The notes beneath the pieces were generated by a model. The model ran no database searches. It saw only the letters and a program-made list of their open reading frames with translations, and was not told the DNA's origin. From assembly GCF_018402035.1 (NCBI RefSeq), contig NZ_JAGYJN010000001.1, forward strand, positions 1 to 64,000: 64,000 nucleotides of DNA, read 5' to 3'. Below are positions 26,256 through 35,051 of the stretch, piece by piece (the first letter of the stretch is position 1; each line of letters begins with the position of its first letter). Both the position numbers and the translations under genes were made by a program. Source of the stretch: Roseicyclus sp. (GTDB taxonomy: Bacteria > Pseudomonadota > Alphaproteobacteria > Rhodobacterales > Rhodobacteraceae).

Positions 26256-27239
26256 CTACCCCCCAATGGGCCCGAAGCTGTCATCGAAGAACCGCAGCCA
26301 ATTGCCGCCCATCAGCGCGTCAACCTCGGCGCTGTCGAAACCCGTCTCGCGCAAGCCTTTCGCCAGCCCCGGAAAATCGCGGTTGTCGCAGAACCATGTG
26401 GGTTGCGGCGGAAAGCCGGGGGCGCTGGCGCTGCCTTCGCCGTAATCCACGCCCTTGGTCCAGCGGCCCGTGCGCATCCATTCCACCACGCGGTCAGGCT
26501 GGTTCTGGCACAAATCTGAGCCGATGCCGAAATGCGCGATGCCATAGGTCTCGACCATACGCGCGATCATGGTGCAGAAATCGGCCAAGCTGCAATCGCT
26601 GCCGCCCTTCAGGTGATGAGGGTAGAGCGAAAAGCCCATCATGCCGCCCGCTTCGGTCACCGCGCGGATCACCGGGTCGCGCTTGTTGCGCAGCGCGGGG
26701 TGCCAGTCATGCGGGTTGGCATGCGTGATGGCGATGGGGCGGGTGGAATGTGCGGCGGCCTCGATGGTCGAGCGGTCGGCTGAATGGCTCATGTCGACGA
26801 CCATGCCCAGGCGGTTCATCTCGGCGATGACTTCGCGGCCCATGCGGGTCAGCCCGGCATCCTCGGCCTCATAGCAACCCGTCGCCAGCAGCGATTGGTT
26901 GTTGTAGCTGAGTTGCATGAAGCGCAGGCCCAGCCGGTGCCAGATCTCGACCAGCCCTATGTCATCCTCGATCGGGCTTGGGTTTTGCGCACCGAAAAAG
27001 ATCGCCGTACGCCCCTCGGCGCGGGCGCGGCGCACATCATCGCCGGTCATGCCCTGAAAGATCAGATCGGGGTGATCGGCAAACCAGCGGTTCCAGCGTT
27101 CGAGGTTCAAAATCGTTTCGCGGAATGTCTCGTGATAGGCGATGGTGACATGAATGGCGTCAAGCCCGCCCTCGCGCATCTGGCGAAAGATCTCGGGCGA
27201 CCAGTTGGCATATTGCAGACAGTCGATGCGATAGCTCAT
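26256..27239 (-). CDS. M19 (membrane dipeptidase)-like amidohydrolase
   Basis: A 327-residue protein of the renal dipeptidase fold. It shows MSHSADRSTIEAA, the block PIAITHANPHDWHP with a likely metal-binding His, and GIGSDLCQN near the C-terminus. The first metal motif of classical members (HxD) is replaced by IDCLQYANWS at the N-terminus, so it belongs to a divergent subgroup. The ATG at 27239 is chosen because the extra 41 upstream codons lack family character. It leads an operon with three other genes. A peptide or lactone-like substrate is possible. Confidence 0.82.
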   Translation of the reverse strand: MSYRIDCLQYANWSPEIFRQMREGGLDAIHVTIAYHETFRETILNLERWNRWFADHPDLIFQGMTGDDVRRARAEGRTAIFFGAQNPSPIEDDIGLVEIWHRLGLRFMQLSYNNQSLLATGCYEAEDAGLTRMGREVIAEMNRLGMVVDMSHSADRSTIEAAAHSTRPIAITHANPHDWHPALRNKRDPVIRAVTEAGGMMGFSLYPHHLKGGSDCSLADFCTMIARMVETYGIAHFGIGSDLCQNQPDRVVEWMRTGRWTKGVDYGEGSASAPGFPPQPTWFCDNRDFPGLAKGLRETGFDSAEVDALMGGNWLRFFDDSFGPIGG

Positions 27240-27294
27240 AGCCCGCAGTTTGGGCGAGAGGGGCCGCCACCGCAAGGCCGTTGTCGCGACCCCG

Positions 27295-27888
27295 CTAGCG
27301 GCTTCTGGGCTTGGTCGCGGGATCGTAGGACAGGGCGGTGATGGGGCGCACGGTGCTGGCATGCGGGCCGATCACGCTGTCATCGCCGCCCACGACAAGG
27401 GCCACCTTGTCATGCAGGCGCAGATCGCCGAACGCGCCGTCCACAAGGCTGTTCTTGTGAAAATAGATCAAGCGGTTGTCGGTGGCGAGGATCTGGCCGA
27501 ACTCGCGCGCCAGATCAAGTTGCACGATCTCGCCTTGCAAGGTGGCGCCATGAGATTTGACCTCGCCCTTGGCGGTGTCTTTCCAATGCCGCAGCGCCAC
27601 CTCCATTGCGGCGAAGGCCTCGCGCAGCGTGACGCGCAGATGCTCGTGGCGCGCGGCCTTGTCTTGACCGCGGCGCACCACCAGCGCCCGGCCCGGCACG
27701 CGCAGTTCGATGGTGACGGAAAACAGATTGCCCGTCTGGTGGCGCTGATGGGGTGCGCGGATCTGGACATGGGCGCTGATGATCCCGTCGTAGATTTTTT
27801 CGAGATGGGCGATCTTGTCGGCGATCAGATCCTTGATCTCGTCGCTGGGGGCGACATGGGTGAAGGCGATTTCAAGCGGTATCTGCAC
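27295..27888 (-). CDS. HPF/RaiA-like ribosome-binding domain fused to a cold-shock domain
   Basis: A 197-residue protein from GTG 27888 (35 more codons upstream are open). Residues 1-110 look like the hibernation factor fold (VQIPLEIAFTHVAPSDEIKDLI, then VQIRAPHQR and VTIELRVPGRAL). Residues about 120-180 look like a CspA-type nucleic-acid-binding domain (REFGQILATDNRLIYFHKNSLVDGAFGDL with the FxH pattern). It may act on ribosomes or RNA under stress. It stands alone, divergent from modABC, and is not the usual rpoN-linked hpf. Confidence 0.75.
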   Translation of the reverse strand: MQIPLEIAFTHVAPSDEIKDLIADKIAHLEKIYDGIISAHVQIRAPHQRHQTGNLFSVTIELRVPGRALVVRRGQDKAARHEHLRVTLREAFAAMEVALRHWKDTAKGEVKSHGATLQGEIVQLDLAREFGQILATDNRLIYFHKNSLVDGAFGDLRLHDKVALVVGGDDSVIGPHASTVRPITALSYDPATKPRSR

Positions 27889-28021
27889 GGGCGGGCCTGC
27901 CGAGTCTGGTGGCGTCTGTCGGCCCCAAGATGGGCGGGCGCGCCGAGATCCGCCTTGACGCCGCGCAAGATCGGCGCGCGCGCGACTTGCCACGGATCAC
28001 GCTCTGGCGGCATAAGGCATC

Positions 28022-28828
28022 ATGCCCTGCACGAACGCCAAGCCAAGACGCATCGCCGCCACCCTGCGCAGGGCTTTGGCAGGCCTTGCCCTGTTCTTGG
28101 CCGCAACCGCGCCCTTGGGGGCCGAAACCGGCCCGGTGCATCTGTTCGCCGCAGCCAGCCTGACCACGGCGCTGGCCGAGATCGAACCGGGTTTCGAGGC
28201 CGCGACGGGGCATGATCTGGTCCTTTCGCTTGCCGGGTCATCGGCGCTGGCCCAACAGATCCGCCAAGGCGCGCCTGCCGATATCTTCATCTCGGCCAGC
28301 ACCGATTGGATGGATCTCATCGCGGCCGAGGGGCTGATCGAACCCGGTGGGCGTTTTGATCTTTTGGGCAACACGCTTGTGCTGATCGCCCATGGCCGTG
28401 CGGCCGCCCCGGTCGAGATCGGGCCGGGCTTTGATCTGGCCGCGCGTCTTGGTGATGGGCGTTTGGCGATGGCACTGGTCGATGCGGTGCCTGCGGGTAT
28501 CTATGGCAAGGCCGCGCTGGAACACTTCGGCCTGTGGGACGGGGTCGCTGACCGCGTGGCACAAACCGACAATGTGCGCGCGGCTTTGGCGCTGGTCGCC
28601 TTGGGTGAGGCCCCCTATGGTATCGTCTATGCCACCGATGCAAATGCTGCGGACAATGTCACCATCATCGCCACCTTTCCCCCCGAAAGTCACCCGGCCA
28701 TCGTCTATCCGTTGGCCCGTCTGGCCGGGCGCGACGGCACGGGCGTGGCGGCCTTAGTGGCCTATCTGCAAGGCGATGCGGCGCGCGCGGCCTTTGTGCG
28801 GCAAGGTTTTGCCGTCTTGGGCGATTAG
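28022..28828 (+). CDS. modA: Molybdate ABC transporter binding protein ModA
   Basis: A 268-residue secreted protein; the signal peptide ends near PLGAETG. The mature part shows LFAAASLTTALAEI and the oxyanion-site region SGSSALAQQIRQGAPADIFISA, plus VDAVPAGIYGKAALEHFGLWD, all typical of ModA. It captures molybdate or tungstate in the periplasm. It is first in modA-modB-modC with only 3 bases to modB. I see no ModE box or molybdenum-cofactor riboswitch in the 133 bases upstream. Confidence 0.94.
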   Translation: MPCTNAKPRRIAATLRRALAGLALFLAATAPLGAETGPVHLFAAASLTTALAEIEPGFEAATGHDLVLSLAGSSALAQQIRQGAPADIFISASTDWMDLIAAEGLIEPGGRFDLLGNTLVLIAHGRAAAPVEIGPGFDLAARLGDGRLAMALVDAVPAGIYGKAALEHFGLWDGVADRVAQTDNVRAALALVALGEAPYGIVYATDANAADNVTIIATFPPESHPAIVYPLARLAGRDGTGVAALVAYLQGDAARAAFVRQGFAVLGD

Positions 28829-28831
28829 ATC

Positions 28832-29527
28832 ATGACCGATTGGCTTGGCCCCGCCGAATGGCAAGCCGTCGCGCTGTCGCTGCGCGTGTCGCTTTGGGCA
28901 ACGCTGTGCAGCCTACCATTTGGCATCTTCGTGGCCTATGCGCTGGCGCGCTGGTCCTTTCCGGGCAAGCAGATCATCAACGGGCTGGTGCATCTGCCCT
29001 TGATCTTGCCGCCCGTGGTCACGGGATACCTGCTGTTGTTGAGTTTCGGCACGCGCGGGCCAATCGGGTCTTTCTTGGCTGATTGGGGGATCGTCTTTGC
29101 CTTTCGCTGGTCAGGCGCGGCGCTGGCCGCGGCGATCATGGCCTTTCCCTTGATGGTGCGCGCCATCCGCCTGTCGATCGAGGCAGTAGATCCCAAGCTG
29201 GAACAAGCCGCCGCCACCTTGGGCGCGGCACCGGCTTGGGTTTTCTTGACTGTCACCTTGCCAATGGCGCTGCCCGGTATCGTGGCAGGCACGATCCTCG
29301 CCTTTGCCAAGGCGATGGGAGAGTTCGGGGCGACGATCACTTTCGTTTCCAACATCCCCGGCGAGACACGGACCATCCCCTCGGCGATCTACGCCTTCTT
29401 GCAGGTTCCCGGCGGCGAGGGGGCGGCCACGCGGCTTGTCATCGTGGCGGTGGTGCTGGCGATGGCCGCACTTGTCGTCTCGGAATGGCTGGCGCGGCGG
29501 GTCGCGCGACGGGTCGGGGGGGCGTGA
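28832..29527 (+). CDS. modB: Molybdate ABC transporter permease ModB
   Basis: A 231-residue permease with five to six hydrophobic helices and the coupling loop EQAAATLGAAPAWVFLTVTLP that contacts ModC. The motif GEFGATITFVSNIPGETRTIP is characteristic of ModB. It overlaps modC by one base (TGATG) and follows modA immediately. Confidence 0.94.
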   Translation: MTDWLGPAEWQAVALSLRVSLWATLCSLPFGIFVAYALARWSFPGKQIINGLVHLPLILPPVVTGYLLLLSFGTRGPIGSFLADWGIVFAFRWSGAALAAAIMAFPLMVRAIRLSIEAVDPKLEQAAATLGAAPAWVFLTVTLPMALPGIVAGTILAFAKAMGEFGATITFVSNIPGETRTIPSAIYAFLQVPGGEGAATRLVIVAVVLAMAALVVSEWLARRVARRVGGA

Positions 29528-30618
29528 TGCTGTCGGTATCGCTTGGGCATGATTTCGGGGGCTTCGGGCTTGATGTGCAGTTTCAGGCGCCCCCGGGTGT
29601 GACGGTGCTGTTCGGGCGCTCGGGTTCGGGCAAGACCAGCATCGTGAACGCGGTGGCGGGGTTGCTTGCGCCCGACCGGGGGCGGATCGCGCTGGGCGAT
29701 TGGGTGCTGCTTGACACGGCCCAAGCCATCCGCTTGCGCCCCCACAAGCGCCGCTTGGGCTATATCTTTCAAGAAGGGCGACTGTTTCCGCACCTCAGCG
29801 TGCGCCAGAACCTTGCCTATGGCGCATGGTTTGCCCCCCGATCCGCCCCGCGCGTCGATCAGGGGCGCATCGTCGAGATGCTGGGGATCGGCCCCCTTCT
29901 CGACCGGCGGCCCGGTGCGCTTTCCGGGGGTGAAAAGCAGCGCGTGGCCATCGGGCGGGCGCTTTTGTCGGCACCAAAGCTCATCTTGGCAGATGAGCCG
30001 CTGGCCGCGCTGGACGAGGCGCGCAAGGCCGAGATCTTGCCCTATCTCGAACGGCTGCGCGATGAGGTGAATATCCCCATCCTTTACGTCAGCCATTCCG
30101 CCTCCGAGGTGGCGCGGCTGGCCAGTAGCGTGGTCGCCATCGCGGCAGGTCGCGTGGTGGCGCAAGGCCCGGCAGAGCAGGTCTTGGGCGATCCCGCGAT
30201 CCTGCCCGCCGGTGCGCGCGAGGCGGGCGCGCTGATCACTGCGCGCGTGGTGCGCCATCATGATGATGGGCTGAGCGAGCTTGAGGCCAATGGCATCGCG
30301 CTTTTCTTGCCGCAATTGGCCCATACCCCCGGCACGCAACTGCGTCTGCGGATCGCCGCGCATGATGTGATCTTGTCGCGTAACCGCCCCGAGGGGTTGT
30401 CGGCGCTCAATATCTTACCGGGTCTTGTGCAAGACATCCGTGCGGGCACGGGGCCGGGGGCGATCGTGGCGATTGATACCGCCGCCGGTCGCGTGTTGGC
30501 GCGCGTCACGCGCCGTTCTGCTACGGCCCTTGGGCTTGCCCCCGGCGTGGGGGTGCATGCCATCGTAAAATCGGTCTCGGTTGCGCCTGCCGATGTTGGG
30601 GGAACGGCGGGCAACTAG
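29527..30618 (+). CDS. modC: Molybdate ABC transporter ATPase ModC
   Basis: A 363-residue ATPase with Walker A FGRSGSGKTS, Q-loop YIFQEGRLFPHLSV, signature LSGGEKQRVAIGRALL, Walker B LILADEPLAALD and an H-loop (VSHSASEVARL). The C-terminal about 120 residues form a molybdate-binding MOP domain (LSALNILPGLVQDI and AIVKSVS). The ATG at 29527 was chosen over a much longer open frame through modB because it overlaps the modB stop and begins the family. It converges with the helicase gene. Confidence 0.95.
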   Translation: MLSVSLGHDFGGFGLDVQFQAPPGVTVLFGRSGSGKTSIVNAVAGLLAPDRGRIALGDWVLLDTAQAIRLRPHKRRLGYIFQEGRLFPHLSVRQNLAYGAWFAPRSAPRVDQGRIVEMLGIGPLLDRRPGALSGGEKQRVAIGRALLSAPKLILADEPLAALDEARKAEILPYLERLRDEVNIPILYVSHSASEVARLASSVVAIAAGRVVAQGPAEQVLGDPAILPAGAREAGALITARVVRHHDDGLSELEANGIALFLPQLAHTPGTQLRLRIAAHDVILSRNRPEGLSALNILPGLVQDIRAGTGPGAIVAIDTAAGRVLARVTRRSATALGLAPGVGVHAIVKSVSVAPADVGGTAGN

Positions 30619-30639
30619 GCTGGCCGCCCAGCTTTGCCC

Positions 30640-32937
30640 TTAAGGTTTGCCTTTGCCGCCACCCTTGCCACCGCGTGCAGGCGGACCACCGGGACCAGTG
30701 CGGCCCGCGGGCTTGCCGCTGCGCGGTTTGCCGGGGCCGCCGGGCTTGCCACCGGGGCGGCTCATGCGCTGCGAAGGGTCGGCGGCATTGGGCCGCGCGC
30801 GCGGCGTGCTAGGTCCATCCGCTGCCGCAGGCTTGGCATCCCCGCGATAGGGTTTGCCCGCGCCCGGCTTGGACCAAGGTTTATCTCCGGGCTTACCATT
30901 GGGCTTACCACTGGGCTTGCCGCCGGGTTTCCCCTCGGTTCTGCCACCCGGTTTCCCATCGGGCTTGCCGCCGGGTTTGCCAAAGCGCTTTGCCGGGTCG
31001 GATGCGCCCTGCCTTGGGCCAGCTTTGTCGTCACCGCGATAGGGCTTGCCACCACTGGGCTTGCCGCCGGGTTTACCGCTGCGCGGCTTGCCTTCGTTGG
31101 GCTTGTCCATGCGGGGGGCCGCGTCACGCGGCGCATCACGCGGGGCTGCCCGCTTTGCGGGCGCGCGGTCGGGATCATATTTTGGTTTCTGCGCGGGCTT
31201 TGCATCCGGCACAGCGACATCAGCCGGTTTGGGTGCTGCCGGCGCGATCACCGGTTCCAGCGCTTGGGTCGGGCGTGGTGCAACGGGTTCAGCCACAGAT
31301 GTGCTGTCCGCCTCTACAGCTGGCCGTGCCGCTTTGGGCGCGGCTGCACGCACGGGGCGGTTTTGCGGCGCGCCACCTTGCTGTTTGGCGGTAATGCCAT
31401 CTTCCAGCATCCCATCCGCGCCAAGACGCGCCGTAAGGCCCGCAGCGGCAGCCTCGGCGATTTCGACCAAAGTTTGGTCTTCTTCGACCCGGATCTTGCC
31501 GATCTGCGCCTTGTCGAGATTGCCCGCCCGACACAAAAGCGGCAAAAGCCAGCGCGCCTCGGCGCGCTGGGCGCGGCCGACGGACAGCGCGAACCAGACC
31601 GAGGGGCCGAAGGCCTGACGCTCAGGCCGCGCGCCCGGTGCGGCAGGTGCGCCCAGATCCTCGGGCGCGGACAACCCGGCGCGGTAAAGCCGCAAACAGG
31701 CGGCTGCGATCTGTTCCGGGCTATGCGTCGCCATCAGCTTGGCGGCAAAGGCCGCTTCATTCTCGTTCGGCGCATTGGTCCAAAGCGGATTATCCAAAAG
31801 CCGCGTCTCGTCCAGCGCCAAGATCTCGTCCGCCGTGGGGGCGAAGGTCCATTCCGCTTGGATCTTGGCCCATTTGAGCAGCCGCGAGGCCTTGTTGGTC
31901 ATCTTGTCGGGCACGATCATCGCCGAGATGCCCTTGCGCCCCGCGCGCCCCGTGCGCCCCGAGCGGTGCAAAAGCGCCTCGGTATTGGTGGGCAGATCGG
32001 CATGGATCACCAGATCAAGCTTGGGCAGGTCGATACCACGCGCCGCCACATCGGTGGCCACGCAAACCCGCGCGCGCCCATCGCGCATCGCTTGCAAGGC
32101 ATGGCTGCGCTCATCTTGGCTCAACTCACCCGAGAGGCTCACGACCGACAGCCCGCGATTGGCAAAGCGCGCGGCCAAACGCGCGACCGTGGCGCGGGTA
32201 TTGGCGAACACGATGGCGGTCGGCGCATCGTGAAAGCGCAGCAGGTTGATGATCCCGTTCTCGGCATCTTGGGCCGCGACTTGGACCACCTGATAGCTGA
32301 TGTCGGCATGCTGGCTGCCGCGCGACAGCGTGGTGACGCGCACCGCGTCGCGCTGGAACTGCTTGGCAAGCTCGGCAATCGCGGGCGGCACAGTGGCCGA
32401 GAACAAGAGCGTGCGCCGCTCGGATGGGGCGGCCCCCAGCATGAATTCCAGATCTTCGCGAAAGCCCAAATCGAGCATCTCGTCGGCCTCATCCAGCACG
32501 ATGGCGCGGATATCGGACAGATCAAGCACCCGGCGCATGATATGGTCGCGCAAGCGCCCCGGCGTGCCGACGACGATATGCGCGCCACGTTCCAGCGCGC
32601 GGCGTTCTTCGCGGGCATCCATGCCGCCGATGCACGAGACAACCCGCGCGCCTGCCTTGCCGTAAAGCCAAGCCAATTCGCGCTGCACCTGCATCGCCAA
32701 TTCGCGCGTCGGTGCGATCACCAGCGCCAAGGGTGCTGCGGGCGGGCCAAGGCGGCTTTCCTCGCCCATCAGCGTCGGTGCGATGGCAAGGCCAAAGCCG
32801 ACCGTCTTGCCCGAACCCGTCTGCGCCGAGACCAACAGGTCGGCCTCCGCCAATTCTGGGGCGGTAACGGCTTGCTGGACATCTGTCAGCACGTCGAACC
32901 CGCGTTCGGCGAGGGCTTCGGTCAGGGTCGTGATCAT
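30640..32937 (-). CDS. DEAD-box RNA helicase with long Gly/Lys/Pro-rich tail
   Basis: A 765-residue helicase. The core has LTDVQQAV, motif I AQTGSGKT, Ia PTRELAMQVQ, II DEAD (AIVLDEADEML), III FSATVP and VI HRSGRTGRAG. An RNA-binding region follows at about 400-530 (RWLLPLLCRAG, a DbpA-like block). The last 220 residues or so are low complexity, dominated by GKPGGKPSGKP-type repeats and basic residues, probably a disordered RNA-binding tail. Start at ATG 32937 fits family alignments; a GTG nine codons earlier is open. It may remodel RNA in the cold or in ribosome assembly. Confidence 0.93.
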   Translation of the reverse strand: MITTLTEALAERGFDVLTDVQQAVTAPELAEADLLVSAQTGSGKTVGFGLAIAPTLMGEESRLGPPAAPLALVIAPTRELAMQVQRELAWLYGKAGARVVSCIGGMDAREERRALERGAHIVVGTPGRLRDHIMRRVLDLSDIRAIVLDEADEMLDLGFREDLEFMLGAAPSERRTLLFSATVPPAIAELAKQFQRDAVRVTTLSRGSQHADISYQVVQVAAQDAENGIINLLRFHDAPTAIVFANTRATVARLAARFANRGLSVVSLSGELSQDERSHALQAMRDGRARVCVATDVAARGIDLPKLDLVIHADLPTNTEALLHRSGRTGRAGRKGISAMIVPDKMTNKASRLLKWAKIQAEWTFAPTADEILALDETRLLDNPLWTNAPNENEAAFAAKLMATHSPEQIAAACLRLYRAGLSAPEDLGAPAAPGARPERQAFGPSVWFALSVGRAQRAEARWLLPLLCRAGNLDKAQIGKIRVEEDQTLVEIAEAAAAGLTARLGADGMLEDGITAKQQGGAPQNRPVRAAAPKAARPAVEADSTSVAEPVAPRPTQALEPVIAPAAPKPADVAVPDAKPAQKPKYDPDRAPAKRAAPRDAPRDAAPRMDKPNEGKPRSGKPGGKPSGGKPYRGDDKAGPRQGASDPAKRFGKPGGKPDGKPGGRTEGKPGGKPSGKPNGKPGDKPWSKPGAGKPYRGDAKPAAADGPSTPRARPNAADPSQRMSRPGGKPGGPGKPRSGKPAGRTGPGGPPARGGKGGGKGKP

Positions 32938-33027
32938 CAGGAGGAGGTCCGTTCGGAAATTCACGCAAAAGGCGTGGGTCGCGCCCCCGTTAGGCGATCT
33001 GCGCGCCCATGTCGAGGATTTGCTGCA

Positions 33028-33978
33028 TCATTTGCCATGCGTCCTGTGCAAGAACGCATTGACCGCATCGAAGAGCGCGGGCGCGCGGGTCTCGGCATTG
33101 ATGAAATGCGTGCCGCCCGCGATCTCGACGTAAGTGCGGTCAGCCGCCCCCAGCCTGTCGAACAGCGCCAAGCTGTCGCTGCGGGTCGCGGTCGGGTCTT
33201 GCGCGCCCCGGATCAATAGCGTGGGGCAGGTGATGGCGGCAGGGTCATGGATGGGCCGCCCGTTGAAGCATTCCCACAGATCGAGAAATGTGCCGTTCGG
33301 CACCCGGAAATGATCGCCCACGCCGCCATCATCGGCGATGGAGGAGGCGACCATCGCGCGCAGAACCGCCTCATCGCGCCAATCGGCACCTTGGGGCAGC
33401 TGCGCATCCCAGCGCGCCCTTGTGTCGGCCAGATCGACATGGCGATAAGGGCCGAAATCGCGGTGGCGGGTCCGATCCGTGGGATCGGCCATAACGGCGA
33501 TCCAGTCGTCGTTCACCTCGGCATAGATGGGGGCGTAAAGCGCCAGCGCGCTGACCTTGCCTGCGCCGGGGCCAATGACATAGCGCGAGGTCGTCAGCGT
33601 CCCCCAAGACCAGCCGACCACCGCCACCTGTGCGCCCCCGTGGCGCGCGGCGATCCAATCGACCGCATCCCCGATATCGGCGATGGCTTCATCGCCTGTG
33701 GCGTAAGCCCGCCCCTCGGGAAAGGCGTCGGGCTTGGACAGCCCATAGCCGCGAATGTCGATGGCATAGGCGGAGAACCCTGCATCGGCGGCCACCTGCA
33801 ACCAGTTTAGCCCGGGATAGGGGATATCGAACAGCCGCCCCGAGAAGGTCGCGCCATGCACGAACAAGACCGGCGGGCCGTGGTCGCCGCGCTGGCGCAA
33901 CACCAGCTCAAGGCCCGGCGTCCCGCGTGAGGCGATACGATGCCGGGCCGAGATGTCATGGGCGCGCCAATCGCTCAT
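33028..33978 (-). CDS. Alpha/beta hydrolase
   Basis: A 316-residue alpha/beta-fold hydrolase. The oxyanion-region motif is LFVHGATFSGRLF, the nucleophile elbow is VGWSWGTL (serine in the middle), an acid lies near IRGAQDPTATRSD, and the catalytic His is in AGGTHFIN near the C-terminus. It overlaps the quinone oxidoreductase gene by four bases (ATGA) and is the last gene of the large operon starting at 42616. It may hydrolyse an ester, thioester or lactone tied to that pathway. Confidence 0.85.
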   Translation of the reverse strand: MSDWRAHDISARHRIASRGTPGLELVLRQRGDHGPPVLFVHGATFSGRLFDIPYPGLNWLQVAADAGFSAYAIDIRGYGLSKPDAFPEGRAYATGDEAIADIGDAVDWIAARHGGAQVAVVGWSWGTLTTSRYVIGPGAGKVSALALYAPIYAEVNDDWIAVMADPTDRTRHRDFGPYRHVDLADTRARWDAQLPQGADWRDEAVLRAMVASSIADDGGVGDHFRVPNGTFLDLWECFNGRPIHDPAAITCPTLLIRGAQDPTATRSDSLALFDRLGAADRTYVEIAGGTHFINAETRAPALFDAVNAFLHRTHGK

Positions 33979-34985
33979 GCACCGGCGACCTTTAGGATGA
34001 TCTTGCCGATATTGGCGGCGCTCTCCATCCGTGCGTGGGCCTTTGCCGCATCGGCAAGGTCAAAGGTGCTGTCCATCACCGGCGCAATCGCGCCGTTTTC
34101 CAGATGCGGCCAGACCTCGGCCTCCAAAGCGCGCGCGATGGTGGCCTTGGCTTCATGGGATTGCGGCCGCAGTGTCGAGCCGGTGATCGTCAAGCGCCGT
34201 GTCATCACCTGCATCATGTCGAGCGTGACCTTGGAACCTTGCAGATAGGCGATCTGCACCAGCCGCCCATCCATCGCCAAAGCATCAAGGTTACGCGCGA
34301 TATAGTCGCCGCCGACCATGTCGAGGATCAGATCGGCCCCGCCTTCGGCACGCATGGCGGCGACGAAATCTGTTTCGCGGTAGTCAAAGGCTTTCTCGGC
34401 CCCCAGCCTTTCGCAAGCCGCGCATTTCACGGGGTTGCCAGCCGTTGCAAAGACGCGCGCACCGCGCAGGCGGGCCAGTTGGATCGCGGTCGTCCCGATC
34501 CCCGAGGCACCGCCATGCACCAAGAAGCGCTCGCCCGCTTTCAGCCCGCCGCGCATGAAGACATTGGTCCAGACGGTGTAGAAGGTCTCGCACAGGCCCG
34601 CCGCTGCCTCCAGCGTCATGCCCTTTGGCACGGGCAGCGCGTGATCGGCGGCGGTGACGGCATATTCGGCATAGCCCCCACCCGGCAACAGCGCGCAGAC
34701 CGCATCGCCGACTTTCCAGCGTGTGACATTGGCACCCACGGCTGCGACATGGCCCGATGCCTCAAGCCCGGGCAGGGGCGAGGCGTCTTTGGGCGGTGCG
34801 TAATTGCCCGCGCGCTGCAAGGCGTCGGGGCGGTTCACACCGGCATAGGCGATCTGGATCAGGATTTGATCATCCCCCGGTACCGGCACAGGTGCGGTCG
34901 CGGGGACCAGAACTTCGGGTCCACCAAATCGCGAGATCTCGACCACGGTCATTTTGCTGGGCAGGGTCATATCTTTCTCATCCAT
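33975..34985 (-). CDS. NADPH:quinone oxidoreductase-like MDR protein (PIG3 type)
   Basis: A 336-residue zinc-free medium-chain dehydrogenase/reductase. It shows YAGVNRPDALQRAGNYAPP, LPGLEASGHVAAVG, FLVHGGASGIGTTAIQLARL (nucleotide-binding motif) and VFATAGNPVKCAACERLGA. PIG3-type enzymes reduce quinones or activated double bonds with NADPH. An ATG five codons in (MTLPSKM) is an alternative start. It is separated from dctP by 66 bases with a strong hairpin and coupled to the hydrolase gene. Confidence 0.87.
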   Translation of the reverse strand: MDEKDMTLPSKMTVVEISRFGGPEVLVPATAPVPVPGDDQILIQIAYAGVNRPDALQRAGNYAPPKDASPLPGLEASGHVAAVGANVTRWKVGDAVCALLPGGGYAEYAVTAADHALPVPKGMTLEAAAGLCETFYTVWTNVFMRGGLKAGERFLVHGGASGIGTTAIQLARLRGARVFATAGNPVKCAACERLGAEKAFDYRETDFVAAMRAEGGADLILDMVGGDYIARNLDALAMDGRLVQIAYLQGSKVTLDMMQVMTRRLTITGSTLRPQSHEAKATIARALEAEVWPHLENGAIAPVMDSTFDLADAAKAHARMESAANIGKIILKVAGA

Positions 34986-35001
34986 TCCGTCATTTCCTGA
35001 G

Positions 35002-35027
35002 GCAAGGGCCGGCGAACCGGCCCTTGC
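35002..35027 (-). terminator. Perfect 11-bp hairpin after dctP
   Basis: GCAAGGGCCGG at 35002-35012 pairs fully with CCGGCCCTTGC at 35017-35027 (loop CGAA as read on the plus strand). On the minus strand no T-run follows, so it may protect the upstream dctP message or reduce transcription into the oxidoreductase gene instead of stopping it completely. Confidence 0.6.
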
Positions 35028-35051
35028 TGTGTTTGCTCTTACGCCCTGCGA

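Noticed and set aside
30656..31100. Repetitive DNA that could suggest a repeat array
   Set aside because: The repeats are coding (GKP-type codons in the helicase tail), in frame, variable in unit length and without spacers, so this is not a CRISPR or non-coding tandem array.
30634..33219. An 861-codon plus-strand open frame opposite the helicase
   Set aside because: It is the antisense shadow of the DEAD-box gene; the helicase frame holds all family motifs and the antisense product has none.
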